Of a stretch of DNA of 64,000 nt, positions 16,475 to 31,567 are shown in pieces; position 1 is the stretch's first letter, and each line of letters opens with the position of its first letter. The stretch lies in assembly GCF_011090185.1 (NCBI RefSeq), contig NZ_JAAFGS010000001.1, forward strand, positions 248,001 to 312,000, read 5' to 3'. The position numbers and the translations under genes are program-made. Under the pieces are notes generated by a model. It searched no databases. It saw only the letters and a list, made by a program, of their open reading frames with translations, and was not told the origin of the DNA. Origin of the DNA: Saccharibacillus alkalitolerans. GTDB taxonomy: Bacteria > Bacillota > Bacilli > Paenibacillales > Paenibacillaceae.

Positions 16475-18466
16475 TCAGTCGATTTTGAACCGTTCGACCT
16501 CGCCCTGAAGCTGCTCGGCGAGGGAAGCGAGCGATGCGGCGGAGCCGCGAATTTCTTCCATCGATGCCAATTGTTCTTCGGCGGCGGCGGCGATTTCGTG
16601 CGTGCCCGATTGATTGGCTTCGGCCGCTCTCGCGATCTCGCGAACGGCTTCCGAGACTTCTTCGGCATGACCGGCCACTTCGCCGACCCGAACATTCATG
16701 CTTCCGAGATCGCCCGCCACGATTTCGGAAGCCTCCTTGAGCCGGCGGAGATTGTCCGCCGTGAGCTCGGCGCTCTCCAGCCCGTCTTCCACGGAAGAAC
16801 GGATCTTCACGAACGTCTCCAGCGAAGCCCGGATATCGGAGACGATGTCCTGGATCAGGCTTTCGATCGTTTTGGCCGAATCGGCCGACTGCTGCGCGAG
16901 TTTTTTGACTTCGCTTGCGACGACCTGGAAGCCGAGGCCCGATTCGCCGGCCCGCGCCGCTTCGATCGAAGCGTTCAAGGCCAGCAGATTCGTCTGGGAC
17001 GCGATTTCGTCGATCGTATGCAGAATGCCGGTGATCGTTTGCGATTTCTCCGCAAGACCGGAAATGACCTGACCGCCTTCGCGCACGGAACCGTCGATCT
17101 CGCGGATACGACCTAGCGTCCGGTCGACCAGGCGGTCGCCTTCCTCGGCCATCTCCGCCGAATTCCGCGACGATTCCGACAAGCGTTCGGAGCTGCTGCG
17201 GATCTCGGTCAGCCATTCGGAGACTTCGGCCAGGCGGCGCGAGCTGTCGGCGACGCTGTCGCTCTGTCGCTCGCTTCCCGACGCGAAGCCTTCGATCGCT
17301 TCGGTAATCTGTCGGCTGGCCGTGCCCGTATGCTCGGCGCTGGCACTCAGTTCTTCCGACGAAGCGGCCACGTCCGATACGGAAGCGGTAATCGAGCGGA
17401 CAAGCCCGCCCAGCGACGTCTTCATGCTTTGGAACGTAGAAGCCAGCTGGCCGATCTCGTCCCTGCCGGAATCGTCGACGCTGCCCGTGAGGTCGCCCGA
17501 GCTGATAGCCTCGGCAGCCTGCGCGACGCGGCGAAGGCGGCGGGCGATCGAACGGGTCAACAGCCAGATGATCGTTCCGCCGGCGATCAGCGAGACGGCC
17601 AGTACGATCAGAAGACGGTAGAGGATCGGCTGTGCCGCCTCGTTCACTTCGTTTTCGTAATAACTGCCCGCGATGATCCATCCGCTGAGTTCGTTCTTCT
17701 CGAATACCAGCACTTTCGGTTCGGCTTCGAACACATATTCGAAACTGCCCGAAGGCGCTTCTTGATCGGAGAGCCTCATGGAGATGCTGTCACTGGAACC
17801 CGCTTCGATCGTCGGATGCGAGATGTAAGTGCCGGTCCCCGTCGTGATAAAAGCATAGCCTTCCGAACCGATCTGAATCGTTTTTGTCGTCTGCAGCAGG
17901 GAGTCGATGGAGATGTCGATGCCGACGACCCCGCTGCCGTCTTTCAACCGCTTGGCGATCGTAATGCCCGCCTGGCCCGTCGAAGCGGAAATATAAGGTT
18001 CGGTCACGACTGCGCGTTCCGGACTTTTCATGGCCAGACTGTACCAACCCCGGCTGCGCGGGTCGTAGCCGTCGGGAAGGTTCTCGTAAGTCGAAGCGAT
18101 GTATTCGCCCTTCTCCGAGCCGGCATAAGCCAAATCGACATCCTGCTGCGCAAGATCGTACGTTTCCAGCGGAGCGTTCGTAAGGTCTGCCGCCGCTCCC
18201 GCGGATTCGAACGAACCGGCGTTCAAGGTGTCCGCAAAGTAATCGACGGTCGCGACTTTCGTTTGCAGGTCGCGCTCGATAATCGAGTTCATGGTGCCCA
18301 CGCTTGAAGAAGCGTTAGCCAGCAGCTCGGCGCTCAAGGCGCTCTTTGACGATTGATAAGATAGAACGGCGGATACCGACAGCGAAGCGATCAGAATGAC
18401 CGTGAAAAAAAGCAGCAATTTATTGCCCAAAGACAGCGAAATCCGTTTGACTTTTAATCTTTTCAT
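16475..18466 (-). CDS. Methyl-accepting chemotaxis protein with double-Cache sensor
   Basis: A 663-residue transmembrane chemoreceptor. Membrane segment 1 is at about residues 15-36. The extracellular dCache region (about 40-280) has the [12 protein letters not shown] and [11 protein letters not shown] motifs that in relatives bind amino acids or similar small ligands. Segment 2 is near 283-305, then HAMP, and a cytoplasmic signalling domain with the hairpin tip [22 protein letters not shown]. The C-terminus ends RFKID. ATG 18466 is chosen because it precedes the basic MKRLKVKR stretch and the first hydrophobic helix; GGGGGA is upstream. A sigma-D-like promoter lies ~100 bp upstream. Confidence 0.93.
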   Translation of the reverse strand: MKRLKVKRISLSLGNKLLLFFTVILIASLSVSAVLSYQSSKSALSAELLANASSSVGTMNSIIERDLQTKVATVDYFADTLNAGSFESAGAAADLTNAPLETYDLAQQDVDLAYAGSEKGEYIASTYENLPDGYDPRSRGWYSLAMKSPERAVVTEPYISASTGQAGITIAKRLKDGSGVVGIDISIDSLLQTTKTIQIGSEGYAFITTGTGTYISHPTIEAGSSDSISMRLSDQEAPSGSFEYVFEAEPKVLVFEKNELSGWIIAGSYYENEVNEAAQPILYRLLIVLAVSLIAGGTIIWLLTRSIARRLRRVAQAAEAISSGDLTGSVDDSGRDEIGQLASTFQSMKTSLGGLVRSITASVSDVAASSEELSASAEHTGTASRQITEAIEGFASGSERQSDSVADSSRRLAEVSEWLTEIRSSSERLSESSRNSAEMAEEGDRLVDRTLGRIREIDGSVREGGQVISGLAEKSQTITGILHTIDEIASQTNLLALNASIEAARAGESGLGFQVVASEVKKLAQQSADSAKTIESLIQDIVSDIRASLETFVKIRSSVEDGLESAELTADNLRRLKEASEIVAGDLGSMNVRVGEVAGHAEEVSEAVREIARAAEANQSGTHEIAAAAEEQLASMEEIRGSAASLASLAEQLQGEVERFKID

Positions 18467-18568
18467 CCTCGAGTCCCCCTTTGCGGCGCACACGCGAACG
18501 ACGAAGTTCCGAAATCGAACGGGTTCGTCAAATCCGCGTGAAGGGCCGTGTTTTTGCATATACTTTAT

Positions 18569-18595
18569 ATGTCGGTAGGACCAAAGGGAAATTCA
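18569..18595 (-). promoter_or_regulatory. Candidate sigma-D (motility) promoter
   Basis: Read on the minus strand: TGAA, 15 bp, ACCGACAT, compared with the sigma-D consensus TAAA-N15-GCCGATAT (3/4 and 6/8 matches). It is placed about 100 bp before the chemoreceptor start, as expected for a chemotaxis gene. Confidence 0.5.
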
Positions 18596-18691
18596 AGCAA
18601 ACGTTTTCGTGGAAAAATCAGGCTTTTGCATTAGGCGAATGATGCGAAAAACGAAAAAGCGTCCGGCCTTCCGTACTAGGCGGATAAGCGT

Positions 18692-20200
18692 TTACTCCAG
18701 CGTAATGGCTACCGTATCCTGCGCTTGAACCCAGGACACTTTGGCGCCGAGCTGCTCGCTGATGAAGCGCAGCGGCAGATAGGTAATGCCGTTCACGGCG
18801 AACGGAGCCTGCTCCAACTGCACGGCTTTTCCGTTGACGCGCGTGGCGCCGGTCTTGGTATCGATCGCGATCGACGTCGTTTTGCCGTTCGCGGTGCGGC
18901 TGACGGTGACGGCTTTGCTGGAGGAAACGAACGAGATTTTGGCGCCGAGCTGTTCGAACACGGAGCGCAGAGGCACGAAAGTCTGGCTTTTTTGCGTAAT
19001 GACGCCGCCTCCGAGTTCGACGTCTTTCCCGTTCAGCGAGACGGAAATGGCGCGCTGAACGGGAACCGGCGTATCGTGCTCGAATTCGTAATCGCCGCTG
19101 CCGAGATCGCCGTTTTTGTTGACGCCCCAGCCGAGCAGGCTGCCGTCTTTTTTCTGCATGATGATATGACGGGAGCCCGCTTCGACCTGCTCGATTCCCG
19201 AGGCCAGCAGGCGGAATTTGGCATTGGCCGGCAGCTTCGCACGATTCAGCGAAGTCTCGTACACGCTGCCGTCATTCGTGAAGACGACCAGCGAGCGTTC
19301 CACGACCCAGGCGTCTTCGACGTTTCGGACGCCGGTCAAGCGAACGGGAGCGCCTTGATCGTTAATCGAAGTACCGTCGGACCAGCCGGTGATCGTGTAC
19401 CCTTTGTAAAACAGATTGCCGCCCAGGTCGATCGCCAGGAGGCCGCCGTAACGGGCCGTTTTCAGCGAGCGGATGCCGGACAATCCCTGGACTTTGACGG
19501 CGGACGGCGTGGAGGTCGGCAGCGCTTTGTCATATTCGGTCGGCAGCGTCCAGACCGTACCGTCTTTTTTGAGCGCGGCGTTTTCTCCGACGGAAGACAC
19601 TCCGGTCAGGTTCGGCACCGGCTTGAAGCCCGTCAGCCTGCCGGTGTCGCGCCAGACCGTGCCGTCTTTTTTCAAAAGCAGCCAGTGGGGAGCGTAAGCG
19701 GAAGGGGAGGACTCGGTATAGCCGGCGGCGTCGACGATGTCCGAGATGCCGCCGACGGGCGAAAAGACCGAATAATCGTAGGCGTTTTCCTCGCCGCGGC
19801 CCGATACGAAGACGCTTCCGCTGTCGTCAATGGCCAGGGCGTCGCCGTTGAAGCGGATCTTCGCGGCGTTTTTCAATCCCTGCACGGGCTTGTAGGTCTG
19901 CAGGGCGGCCAGGGAGCCCGGCTTCAGCATCAGCAGCGAGCCGTCCGTTTTTTCGATCAAGTAATCGATGTCGCCGTCGAAAAAGGCCTGCTCGGCCGCT
20001 CCGATTCCCCGCAGTTCGTTGGGTACCGGCGTCTTGCCTCCCCAGCTCCAATAGCTGCCGTCGGATTTGATCAGCGAATTCGGCGTGAAATCGCGGATCG
20101 ACAGGCCGGTCTCCGCCGCCGAAGCGGTCGCCGCGACGGACAGGCCGAGCGATGCGGACAGGAGAACGGCTGCCAAGCTTTTTTTGGATGTGATGGTCAT
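18692..20200 (-). CDS. Secreted protein: RCC1-like repeats plus copper-amine-oxidase-type stalk domain
   Basis: A 502-residue exported protein. A cleavable signal peptide (MTITSKKSLAAVLLSASLGL, cleavage after ATASA) is followed by ~340 residues of degenerate RCC1-type repeats built on KKDGTVW and KKDGSLLGWGVNKNGDLGSGD. The C-terminal ~115 residues are two copies of the 'copper amine oxidase N-terminal' stalk repeat (VPLRSVFEQLGAKISF and LPLRFISEQLGAKVSW), common in Paenibacillaceae surface proteins. Despite the name, nothing indicates amine oxidase activity. A beta-propeller bound to the envelope is the likely architecture. AAAGGAGG lies just before the ATG. Function unknown. Confidence 0.85.
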   Translation of the reverse strand: MTITSKKSLAAVLLSASLGLSVAATASAAETGLSIRDFTPNSLIKSDGSYWSWGGKTPVPNELRGIGAAEQAFFDGDIDYLIEKTDGSLLMLKPGSLAALQTYKPVQGLKNAAKIRFNGDALAIDDSGSVFVSGRGEENAYDYSVFSPVGGISDIVDAAGYTESSPSAYAPHWLLLKKDGTVWRDTGRLTGFKPVPNLTGVSSVGENAALKKDGTVWTLPTEYDKALPTSTPSAVKVQGLSGIRSLKTARYGGLLAIDLGGNLFYKGYTITGWSDGTSINDQGAPVRLTGVRNVEDAWVVERSLVVFTNDGSVYETSLNRAKLPANAKFRLLASGIEQVEAGSRHIIMQKKDGSLLGWGVNKNGDLGSGDYEFEHDTPVPVQRAISVSLNGKDVELGGGVITQKSQTFVPLRSVFEQLGAKISFVSSSKAVTVSRTANGKTTSIAIDTKTGATRVNGKAVQLEQAPFAVNGITYLPLRFISEQLGAKVSWVQAQDTVAITLE

Positions 20201-20458
20201 TGTGGTTTCCTCCTTTAATAAGCGCTGCGCGAATATGACGAAAGTTTCTTATTCTTAGACGTATTCGGCGCGATAAAAGTTGTCGAAGGACAAAAATAGA
20301 AAAAGGGATTGAATAAATATAACTATTTAATGTATAATTATTAAACAAAGACAAAGTTAAAGGCGTTTATCGCCGCTTTGGCGCATAAAAAGGTGTATGG
20401 AATAGGGGCGCTTCTGCCTGCGGACAGAGGCTGCGGAGCCGGAAGCGAAGGCGGGTGG
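20201..20458. other. Divergent spacer between the stalk-domain gene and the pyr promoter
   Basis: 258 bp without a gene. Bases ~20265-20350 are strikingly AT-rich compared with the surroundings and probably hold the promoter of the minus-strand secreted protein, but I cannot assign boxes with confidence. Confidence 0.5.
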
Positions 20459-20487
20459 TTGACAGAGGGTTGGCCTTCTGTCATAAT
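20459..20487 (+). promoter_or_regulatory. Sigma-A promoter of the pyr operon
   Basis: TTGACA (20459-20464), 17-bp spacer, CATAAT (20482-20487). It lies 284 bp before pyrR, leaving room for the attenuator leader. Confidence 0.8.
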
Positions 20488-20493
20488 TCATTG

Positions 20494-22236
<1,743 letters not shown>

Positions 22237-22338
22237 ATTGCTCCGTAAAAGCGGGCAAGCGATAAAGCGAAGCGGAAAACGGACGGACAGGAACGGCAAA
22301 TCGGAGAGACCGAGAACGGAACCGGAGGGACTTTTAAA

Positions 22339-23688
22339 ATGACGAATTATTCGAACGTGGATGTATGGATTCAAAATGCGAACGTGCTGAACGAGGACGG
22401 ACAGCTTCAGCAGAGCGACATTCTGATTCAAGGCGGCAGGGTGCTGGCCATTCTGGCTTCGGGCTCTTACGGCGCGGCCGACCGGCGGCTTATCGAGAAC
22501 GGCAGCGGAACGTTGAGCGTATACGATGCGCAGGGCAAGCTGGTCACGCCGGGGCTGATCGACATGCACGTCCATCTGCGCGAACCGGGATTCGAGCATA
22601 AGGAAACGATCGAGAGCGGCGCGCGTTCCGCGGCGCGGGGCGGATTCACGACGATCGCCTGCATGCCGAACACCAAGCCGGTCACCGACAATCCGGACAC
22701 GGTCAAGCTGGTGCTGGACAAAGCGAAAGAAGCGAATCTCGTCAACGTGCTTCCGTATGCGGCAATTACCAAAAACGAGCTGGGCCGCGAGCTGACCGAC
22801 TTCGAAGCGCTGAAAGAGGCGGGCGCGATCGGTTTTACCGATGACGGGGTAGGCGTGCAGAACGCTCAGATGATGAAGGACGCCATGACGAAGGCCGCCG
22901 AACTGGGCATGCCGGTCATCGCCCACTGCGAAGACGACTCGCTGGTAAAAGGGCTGTACGTGTCCGAAGGGAACTTCGCGAAAAAACACGGCATCAAAGG
23001 TATCCCCAACGAATCCGAAGCGATCCACGTCGGACGCGACGTGCTGCTGGCCGAAGCGACGGGCGTGCATTACCACGTCTGCCACGTCAGCACCGAACAG
23101 TCCATCCGGTTGATCCGTCTGGCCAAGTCGATCGGCGTGAACGTGACCGCCGAAGTCTGCCCGCACCATCTGGTGCTGTCGGACGAAGACATCCCGGGCA
23201 TGGACGCCAACTGGAAAATGAATCCGCCGCTGCGCACTCCTCGCGACGTCGCGGCCTGCATCGAGGCGCTGGAAGACGGTACGATCGACATCATCGTGAC
23301 CGACCATGCGCCGCACAGCGAAGATGAAAAAGCGAAAGGCATGCAGCTCGCGCCGTTCGGCATCGTGGGCTTCGAGACCGCCTTCCCGCTGCTCTACACC
23401 GAATTCGTCAAGACCGGACGCTGGACGCTGGACTTCCTCGTCCGCCGCATGACCCAGGACCCCGCCCGCGTGTTCGGGCTGAAATCCGGCAGGCTGGAAG
23501 TCGGCGCGGCCGCGGATCTGGCGATCATCGATCTGGAGCTCGAAAAAGCCGTCGATCCGGCGGAATTCGCCACCAAGGGCCGGAACACCCCGTTCACGGG
23601 CCGCAGGCTTTCCGGTTGGCCGGTGGTCACCTTCGTCGGCGGCCGCGCGGTATTCGGCGCCGAGCATGCGCAGAACGTCAACGCTTAA
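22339..23688 (+). CDS. pyrC: Dihydroorotase
   Basis: Cyclises carbamoyl-aspartate to dihydroorotate. The 449-residue type I amidohydrolase has the zinc-binding HVHLREPG (77-84), GGFTTIACMPNTKP, CEDDSL, HYHVCHVST, AEVCPHHL and TDHAPHS motifs. The N-terminus is slightly longer than usual (VYDAQGKLVTPGLIDMH preceded by a DADRRLIENGSG-like insert at about 46-60). GGAGGG is before the ATG. It is separated from pyrB by 102 bp but oriented in the same operon. Confidence 0.96.
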   Translation: MTNYSNVDVWIQNANVLNEDGQLQQSDILIQGGRVLAILASGSYGAADRRLIENGSGTLSVYDAQGKLVTPGLIDMHVHLREPGFEHKETIESGARSAARGGFTTIACMPNTKPVTDNPDTVKLVLDKAKEANLVNVLPYAAITKNELGRELTDFEALKEAGAIGFTDDGVGVQNAQMMKDAMTKAAELGMPVIAHCEDDSLVKGLYVSEGNFAKKHGIKGIPNESEAIHVGRDVLLAEATGVHYHVCHVSTEQSIRLIRLAKSIGVNVTAEVCPHHLVLSDEDIPGMDANWKMNPPLRTPRDVAACIEALEDGTIDIIVTDHAPHSEDEKAKGMQLAPFGIVGFETAFPLLYTEFVKTGRWTLDFLVRRMTQDPARVFGLKSGRLEVGAAADLAIIDLELEKAVDPAEFATKGRNTPFTGRRLSGWPVVTFVGGRAVFGAEHAQNVNA

Positions 23689-23758
23689 GCGGCACGCTTT
23701 CCGAATCGCGAATACACGAAAAAGCATTTTCTTCATATATAAGGGAGGATTACACATC

Positions 23759-24889
23759 ATGCAGGCAAAACTTCTGCTCGAAGACGGCACGCTCTTCACC
23801 GGCCGTTCGTTCGGCGCCCAAGGCGACACAACCGGAGAGGTCGTATTCAATACCGGCATCACCGGCTATCAAGAGGTGCTGTCCGATCCTTCTTACTGCA
23901 ACCAGATCGTGACGATGACTTATCCCCTGATCGGCAATTACGGCATCACCCGCGACGACTTCGAATCGGTCCGCCCGTTCGTGAACGGCTTCGTCGTGCG
24001 GCGCTATGAGCCCGTGCCGAGCAACTGGCGCGCCGAGTACACGCTCGACGAGCTGCTCAAAGAACACGGCATCGTGGGCATCAGCGACATCGATACCCGC
24101 ATGCTGACACGCATTCTGCGCAACCACGGCACGATGCGCGGCATTCTGACGGCGGGCGACAAGTCGGTCGAAGAATTGAAAGAAATGCTGCACGGCTCCG
24201 CGCTGGTGAACGACCAAGTGAAGCGCACCTCGACGCAGCATGTGTACAACAGTCCCGGAAAAGGCGAGCGTATCGTCCTGATCGACTACGGCGCGAAGAG
24301 CGGCATCGTCCGCGAGCTGAGTTCCCGCGGCTGCGACATCGTGGTCGTGCCGCAGGACACGACGGCCGAGCAGATCCGCCGGCTCAACCCGGACGGCATC
24401 CAGCTGTCGAACGGCCCCGGGGACCCGAAAGACGTGCCGCAGGCGGTCGAGACGATCAAGCAGCTGCTCGGCGAGTACCCGATCTTCGGCATCTGCCTCG
24501 GGCATCAGCTGCTGGCTCTGGCCGGCGGCGCCGATACCGAGAAGCTGAAGTTCGGCCATCGCGGCGGCAACCACCCGGTCAAAGAGCTCGAAACGGGACG
24601 CTGCTACATCACGTCGCAGAACCACGGCTATACGGTCAAGGAAGATTCCCTGGCCGGCACCGATTTCGAAATCACGCATATCAACAACAACGACAAAACG
24701 ATCGAAGGACTGCGCCACAAGAAATTCCCGGCTTTCTCCGTGCAGTACCATCCGGAAGCGGCACCCGGTCCGTTCGACAACAGCTATTTGTTCGACCGCT
24801 TCATCGACACGATCCGCGAATATAAAAAGAGCAGTCCGAAGCAGCCGCGCCAAGCGGCGATGATGGCCGCCATGAGAGGAGCACGCTAA
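23759..24889 (+). CDS. carA: Carbamoyl-phosphate synthase small (glutaminase) subunit
   Basis: Supplies ammonia from glutamine to CarB. The 376-residue protein has the N-terminal CPSase domain ([22 protein letters not shown]) and a class I glutaminase with the nucleophile Cys246 in FGICLGHQ and the partner residues His331/Glu333 in QYHPEAAPG. The ATG at 23759 follows GGGAGG; the frame is open further upstream into pyrC but without a start signal. Being PyrR-controlled, it is the pyrimidine-specific enzyme (pyrAA in B. subtilis naming). Confidence 0.97.
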   Translation: MQAKLLLEDGTLFTGRSFGAQGDTTGEVVFNTGITGYQEVLSDPSYCNQIVTMTYPLIGNYGITRDDFESVRPFVNGFVVRRYEPVPSNWRAEYTLDELLKEHGIVGISDIDTRMLTRILRNHGTMRGILTAGDKSVEELKEMLHGSALVNDQVKRTSTQHVYNSPGKGERIVLIDYGAKSGIVRELSSRGCDIVVVPQDTTAEQIRRLNPDGIQLSNGPGDPKDVPQAVETIKQLLGEYPIFGICLGHQLLALAGGADTEKLKFGHRGGNHPVKELETGRCYITSQNHGYTVKEDSLAGTDFEITHINNNDKTIEGLRHKKFPAFSVQYHPEAAPGPFDNSYLFDRFIDTIREYKKSSPKQPRQAAMMAAMRGAR

Positions 24890-24891
24890 TT

Positions 24892-28116
<3,225 letters not shown>

Positions 28117-28172
28117 AACAAGAACCGGAGCTCGCATCGTTCGGGCTTCCGAATCCATCACAAACGACGAAA

Positions 28173-28198
28173 GGCGCCATGCAGATTCTGCGGGCGCC
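28173..28198. repeat. Hairpin in the carB-pyrF spacer
   Basis: GGCGCC (28173-28178) and GGCGCC (28193-28198) enclose an inner GCAG/CTGC stem. There is no U tract, so it more likely affects mRNA processing or stability than termination. Confidence 0.5.
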
Positions 28199-28261
28199 TC
28201 TCGCATGCGCTCGGCGGCGAATCGGACCGGGATACGGAATACGAAATACGGAGGTAACGCC

Positions 28262-29029
28262 ATGACTTCGATATCCACTTCGCAAATGGCGCGGCGGCTG
28301 ATGGTCGCGCTGGATTATCCGGACGCGGAAGCGGCCCGAGGGCTGATCCGCCAATTGGAGGGCATTCCCTGCTACATGAAGGTGGGCATGCAGCTGTATT
28401 ACCAGGCAGGGCCGGAATTCGTGCGGGAACTCAAATCGCTCGGATACTCGGTTTTTCTCGACTTGAAAATGCACGACATCCCGAACACGGTAAAAGGCGG
28501 GGCGAACAGCATCGCGAAGCTCGGCGTCGACATGTTCAACGTGCATGCGGCGGGCGGCGTCAAAATGATGGAAAGCGCGATACAGGGAGTCGAGGAAGCG
28601 CTGGCGTCGGACGCTTCGCTGAACCGGCCCCTCGTCATCGCCGTTACGCAGCTGACCAGCACGGATCAGGAGACGATGAACGGAGAGATCGGCATCCCGG
28701 GCAGCGTTGAAAAAACGGTCGTACGCTACGCGAAGCTGGCCGCCGGCGCCGGGCTGGACGGCGTGGTGGCGAGTCCGCTCGAAGCGGAAAAAATCAAGGC
28801 CGCCTGCGGGAACGGATTTCGTACGGTGACGCCGGGCATTCGTCCGGCGGGCAGCGCCGCCGACGACCAGTCGCGCACGAAGACGCCCGGGCAAGCGATC
28901 GCCGGAGGCAGCGATTACATCGTCGTGGGGCGTCCGATCACGGCGTCGGCGGATCCGAGGGAGGCGGCTCAGCGTATCCTCGAAGAAATGGGCCAAGGCC
29001 GGAATGCGGCCGAGGCGGACCGTACGTAA
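28262..29029 (+). CDS. pyrF: Orotidine 5'-phosphate decarboxylase
   Basis: Decarboxylates OMP to UMP. The 255-residue TIM-barrel protein has the catalytic array FLDLKMHDIPNTV (Asp-Lys-Asp of the DLKMHDIP motif), LMVALDYPD at the N-terminus, and the phosphate-binding TPGIRPAGSAADDQ and YIVVGRPI segments. Start: ATG 28262 with ACGGAGG upstream. It follows carB after a 145-bp gap that contains a hairpin without a U tract. Confidence 0.96.
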   Translation: MTSISTSQMARRLMVALDYPDAEAARGLIRQLEGIPCYMKVGMQLYYQAGPEFVRELKSLGYSVFLDLKMHDIPNTVKGGANSIAKLGVDMFNVHAAGGVKMMESAIQGVEEALASDASLNRPLVIAVTQLTSTDQETMNGEIGIPGSVEKTVVRYAKLAAGAGLDGVVASPLEAEKIKAACGNGFRTVTPGIRPAGSAADDQSRTKTPGQAIAGGSDYIVVGRPITASADPREAAQRILEEMGQGRNAAEADRT

Positions 29030-29113
29030 AGGACGAATGGCAACGAACATGCGACGGACAAGCGAACCGAGCGGACAGGCATGAACGAATCAAAACCTGG
29101 AGGAGATACGGAA

Positions 29114-29755
29114 ATGACGACTCAAACGACGACGGAAGCGAAAATTGCGGCGGACCTGCTGAATATCGGAGCGGTGGCGCTGCGTCCGGATGAGCCTTTT
29201 ACGTGGACATCGGGCATCAAATCGCCGATCTACTGCGACAACCGGCTGACGATGGCTTACCCGGAAGTACGCGAGCGCATCGCGGAGGGCTTCGCCGAAC
29301 TGATCCGCAGCCGATACCCGGACGCGGAAGTGATCGCGGGAACGGCGACGGCCGGCATTCCGCACGCCGCCTGGGTGGCGCAGAAGCTGAACCTGCCGAT
29401 GGCCTACATCCGCGACAAAGCGAAAGGACACGGCAAGCAGAACCAGATCGAAGGCTTGATCAAGGAAGGGCAGAAGGTCGTCGTCATCGAGGACCTCATC
29501 TCCACCGGCGGCAGTTCGCTGAAGGCGGCACTGGCCGTGCGCGAGGCGGGAGCGGAACCGCTGGCCGTCCTGGCGATCTTCAGCTATCAGCTGGACCGCG
29601 CGACGTCGGCTTTTGCGGAAGAGAACGTGCCGCTGGCGACGCTGTCCAACTATACGGCGCTGATGCAGACGGCGCTGGAGCTGGGCACGATTCAGGAGAG
29701 CCAGATCGAACTGCTGAAATCCTGGCGCGAAGATCCGTCGGCGTTCGGCCGTTAA
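29114..29755 (+). CDS. pyrE: Orotate phosphoribosyltransferase
   Basis: Makes OMP from orotate and PRPP. The 213-residue protein has [43 protein letters not shown] and the PRPP loop [25 protein letters not shown] at 29099-29105 fits the ATG at 29114; an upstream in-frame ATG (29081) lacks a ribosome site. It is the last gene of the pyr operon and is followed by a strong terminator. Confidence 0.96.
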   Translation: MTTQTTTEAKIAADLLNIGAVALRPDEPFTWTSGIKSPIYCDNRLTMAYPEVRERIAEGFAELIRSRYPDAEVIAGTATAGIPHAAWVAQKLNLPMAYIRDKAKGHGKQNQIEGLIKEGQKVVVIEDLISTGGSSLKAALAVREAGAEPLAVLAIFSYQLDRATSAFAEENVPLATLSNYTALMQTALELGTIQESQIELLKSWREDPSAFGR

Positions 29756-29785
29756 TTTCAAACCCGCGAGCTCTGCGGAACAGGA

Positions 29786-29817
29786 AAGCCCGGTCTTCGG
29801 CAGAACCGGGCTTTTTT
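29786..29817 (+). terminator. Terminator of the pyr operon
   Basis: AAGCCCGGT (29786-29794) pairs with ACCGGGCTT (29805-29813), followed by TTTT. Confidence 0.9.
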
Positions 29818-29989
29818 CGTTCTTATTCCCGCCGCTTGCCTGGACTCGGTTTCGGGAATGCGTTAAGCTTGATTCAGGAAAGGCAAGCCGGATTTGACCG
29901 AGAGCGAACCCGAACGATTCGGGCGCGGCCGATCGGCCGAAACGGCATTACCGGAAAAACGTCACCAGACAACGAGAGGGGCAGAGATC

Positions 29990-31567
29990 ATGAAGAGGGG
30001 GACAGGCCTTTCCCGGAAAGGCATGGCAGCCGCTCTTGCGGCGCTGCTGTTTCTGCCGGGCTGCTTTTCGGAAGATAAGGGCCAGCCGCTGGCGGAGAAG
30101 AGGGAAAAAGAAGCTGCCGGCGGGCTGTCGGGCGGCGAACCGCATGCTGCGAACACGCTTCGGATCGGAATTTTGACGGGCGAAGCGGGAGATCGCTACT
30201 ATCGCGAAACTTATACAGACATTTACGAATATAATCATCCCGAACTAAATATCGAGATCGTGCCGGCCGTCGACACGGCGCGTTACCGGTATCTCGATCC
30301 CGATTCGGAGCATTACCAAGAGGAGGATCCGCTCGACGAATTGAAGAAGCTTACGGAAGGGGAACATCCGGTAGACGTGTTGATCCTCGATCCGGAAGCG
30401 CTGCGCCGGGCGACGCAAAACGGCTGGACGGAGCCTCTTGCTTCGTATATGGAAAGCACGGGCGAATCCGAGGAAGAATTTGCCCCTGCCGTCATTGGCG
30501 GCCTGAAAGACCTGGGAGGAGGAGAGCTGCACGCGCTTGCGCCCGACTACGCTTCGTCCGCGCTCTATTACAATGTCGACTGGTTCGAGCGCAGCGGAGT
30601 CAAGCCGCCGGAAGACGGCATGACGTGGGACGAAGCGTTCGCGCGGGCACGGGCAGCCAGCGGAGAGAACGAAAGCGGCGCTCACGTTTACGGGCTGTCC
30701 TTTACTCAGGCGCCGGCAGAGGATCCGCTTTGGGCCATTCGGACTTATACCGAGCCGCTCGGGCTGTCCACCTTCGATCTGCAAACGGAAGAAATGACGG
30801 TCGATACGCCCGAATGGCTGGACGTTTGGACGAAGCTGGCCGATATGACCCGTCAGGGCGCGGTTCCTCTTGACCTGAAACCCGAGACCGACCCGGACAG
30901 CTACGATCCGTTCGGCGGCGATCTGTTTTTGAGCGGCCGAGCCGCCATGACGATCGCGGACAGCAGCTACGCGGGGAATCTGCAGACGGCGGCGCGCAAC
31001 GCCGAGCGGATCGAACGTTTCGATCCGTTCCGCTGGAAGACGGTCGCGCTGCCGGTGCATCCGGGCAGAGAAAGCATCGGGGCGGGCGTGAAGCTCGGCG
31101 ATACGTTTTCGATCGTTTCGTCGAGCAGCCATAAGGCGGAAGCGTGGGATTTTATCCGTTTCGCGACCGGGGAGCGGATACAAGCAATGGGGCTGCACGA
31201 TACATACCGGATGCCGAGCCGGCTCAAAGCGATCGCGCGTGAAGCGGAGGAAAACGGCTACCGGAGCGAAGCGTTTACCCGGCTGCGCCCGGCCGAGCCG
31301 ATTGCCGAACGCGAAGACCGGGCCGTACAGGACAATCCGCAGCTGTGGCAGATCGGAGACAGCGGCCGTAAGCTGTTCCAGCGGGTCCTGCAGGGCGAGC
31401 TGCCCGTGAAGCAGGCGCTCGAACAGTGGGAAAACGACGGCCGCCGCTGGCTCAAAGGACCGTTTACGGAGGACGGAACGCTGACATTCGGCGCTCCGCC
31501 GCCTCCCGGCGGGCCGCTTGCGGGGGTTCAAATTGCGGAAGAAGCGGCAAACTTGAAAAACTCTTGA
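29990..31567 (+). CDS. Orphan extracellular solute-binding lipoprotein
   Basis: A 525-residue lipoprotein of the family 1 solute-binding type. The signal peptide ends in the lipobox FLPGC with modified Cys25. Then come a Glu/Lys-rich linker and a two-lobed binding fold (LRIGILTGEAGDRYYRE, LAPDYASSALYYNVDWFERSG, GRAAMTIADSSYAG, FSIVSSSSHKAEAWDFIRF). Unlike the second such protein in the window (51119), it has no permease genes beside it. The ligand cannot be told from sequence; a carbohydrate is the usual case. GAGAGGGG stands before the ATG. The tRNA promoter overlaps its last codons. Confidence 0.85.
   Translation: MKRGTGLSRKGMAAALAALLFLPGCFSEDKGQPLAEKREKEAAGGLSGGEPHAANTLRIGILTGEAGDRYYRETYTDIYEYNHPELNIEIVPAVDTARYRYLDPDSEHYQEEDPLDELKKLTEGEHPVDVLILDPEALRRATQNGWTEPLASYMESTGESEEEFAPAVIGGLKDLGGGELHALAPDYASSALYYNVDWFERSGVKPPEDGMTWDEAFARARAASGENESGAHVYGLSFTQAPAEDPLWAIRTYTEPLGLSTFDLQTEEMTVDTPEWLDVWTKLADMTRQGAVPLDLKPETDPDSYDPFGGDLFLSGRAAMTIADSSYAGNLQTAARNAERIERFDPFRWKTVALPVHPGRESIGAGVKLGDTFSIVSSSSHKAEAWDFIRFATGERIQAMGLHDTYRMPSRLKAIAREAEENGYRSEAFTRLRPAEPIAEREDRAVQDNPQLWQIGDSGRKLFQRVLQGELPVKQALEQWENDGRRWLKGPFTEDGTLTFGAPPPPGGPLAGVQIAEEAANLKNS

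Noticed and set aside
18692..19058. True copper amine oxidase
   Set aside because: Only the short stalk repeat named after that enzyme is present; the catalytic domain and topaquinone tyrosine are absent.
30313..31531. Minus-strand frame of more than 400 codons opposite the orphan lipoprotein gene
   Set aside because: Arg-rich shadow without motifs, start signal or neighbours in that direction.
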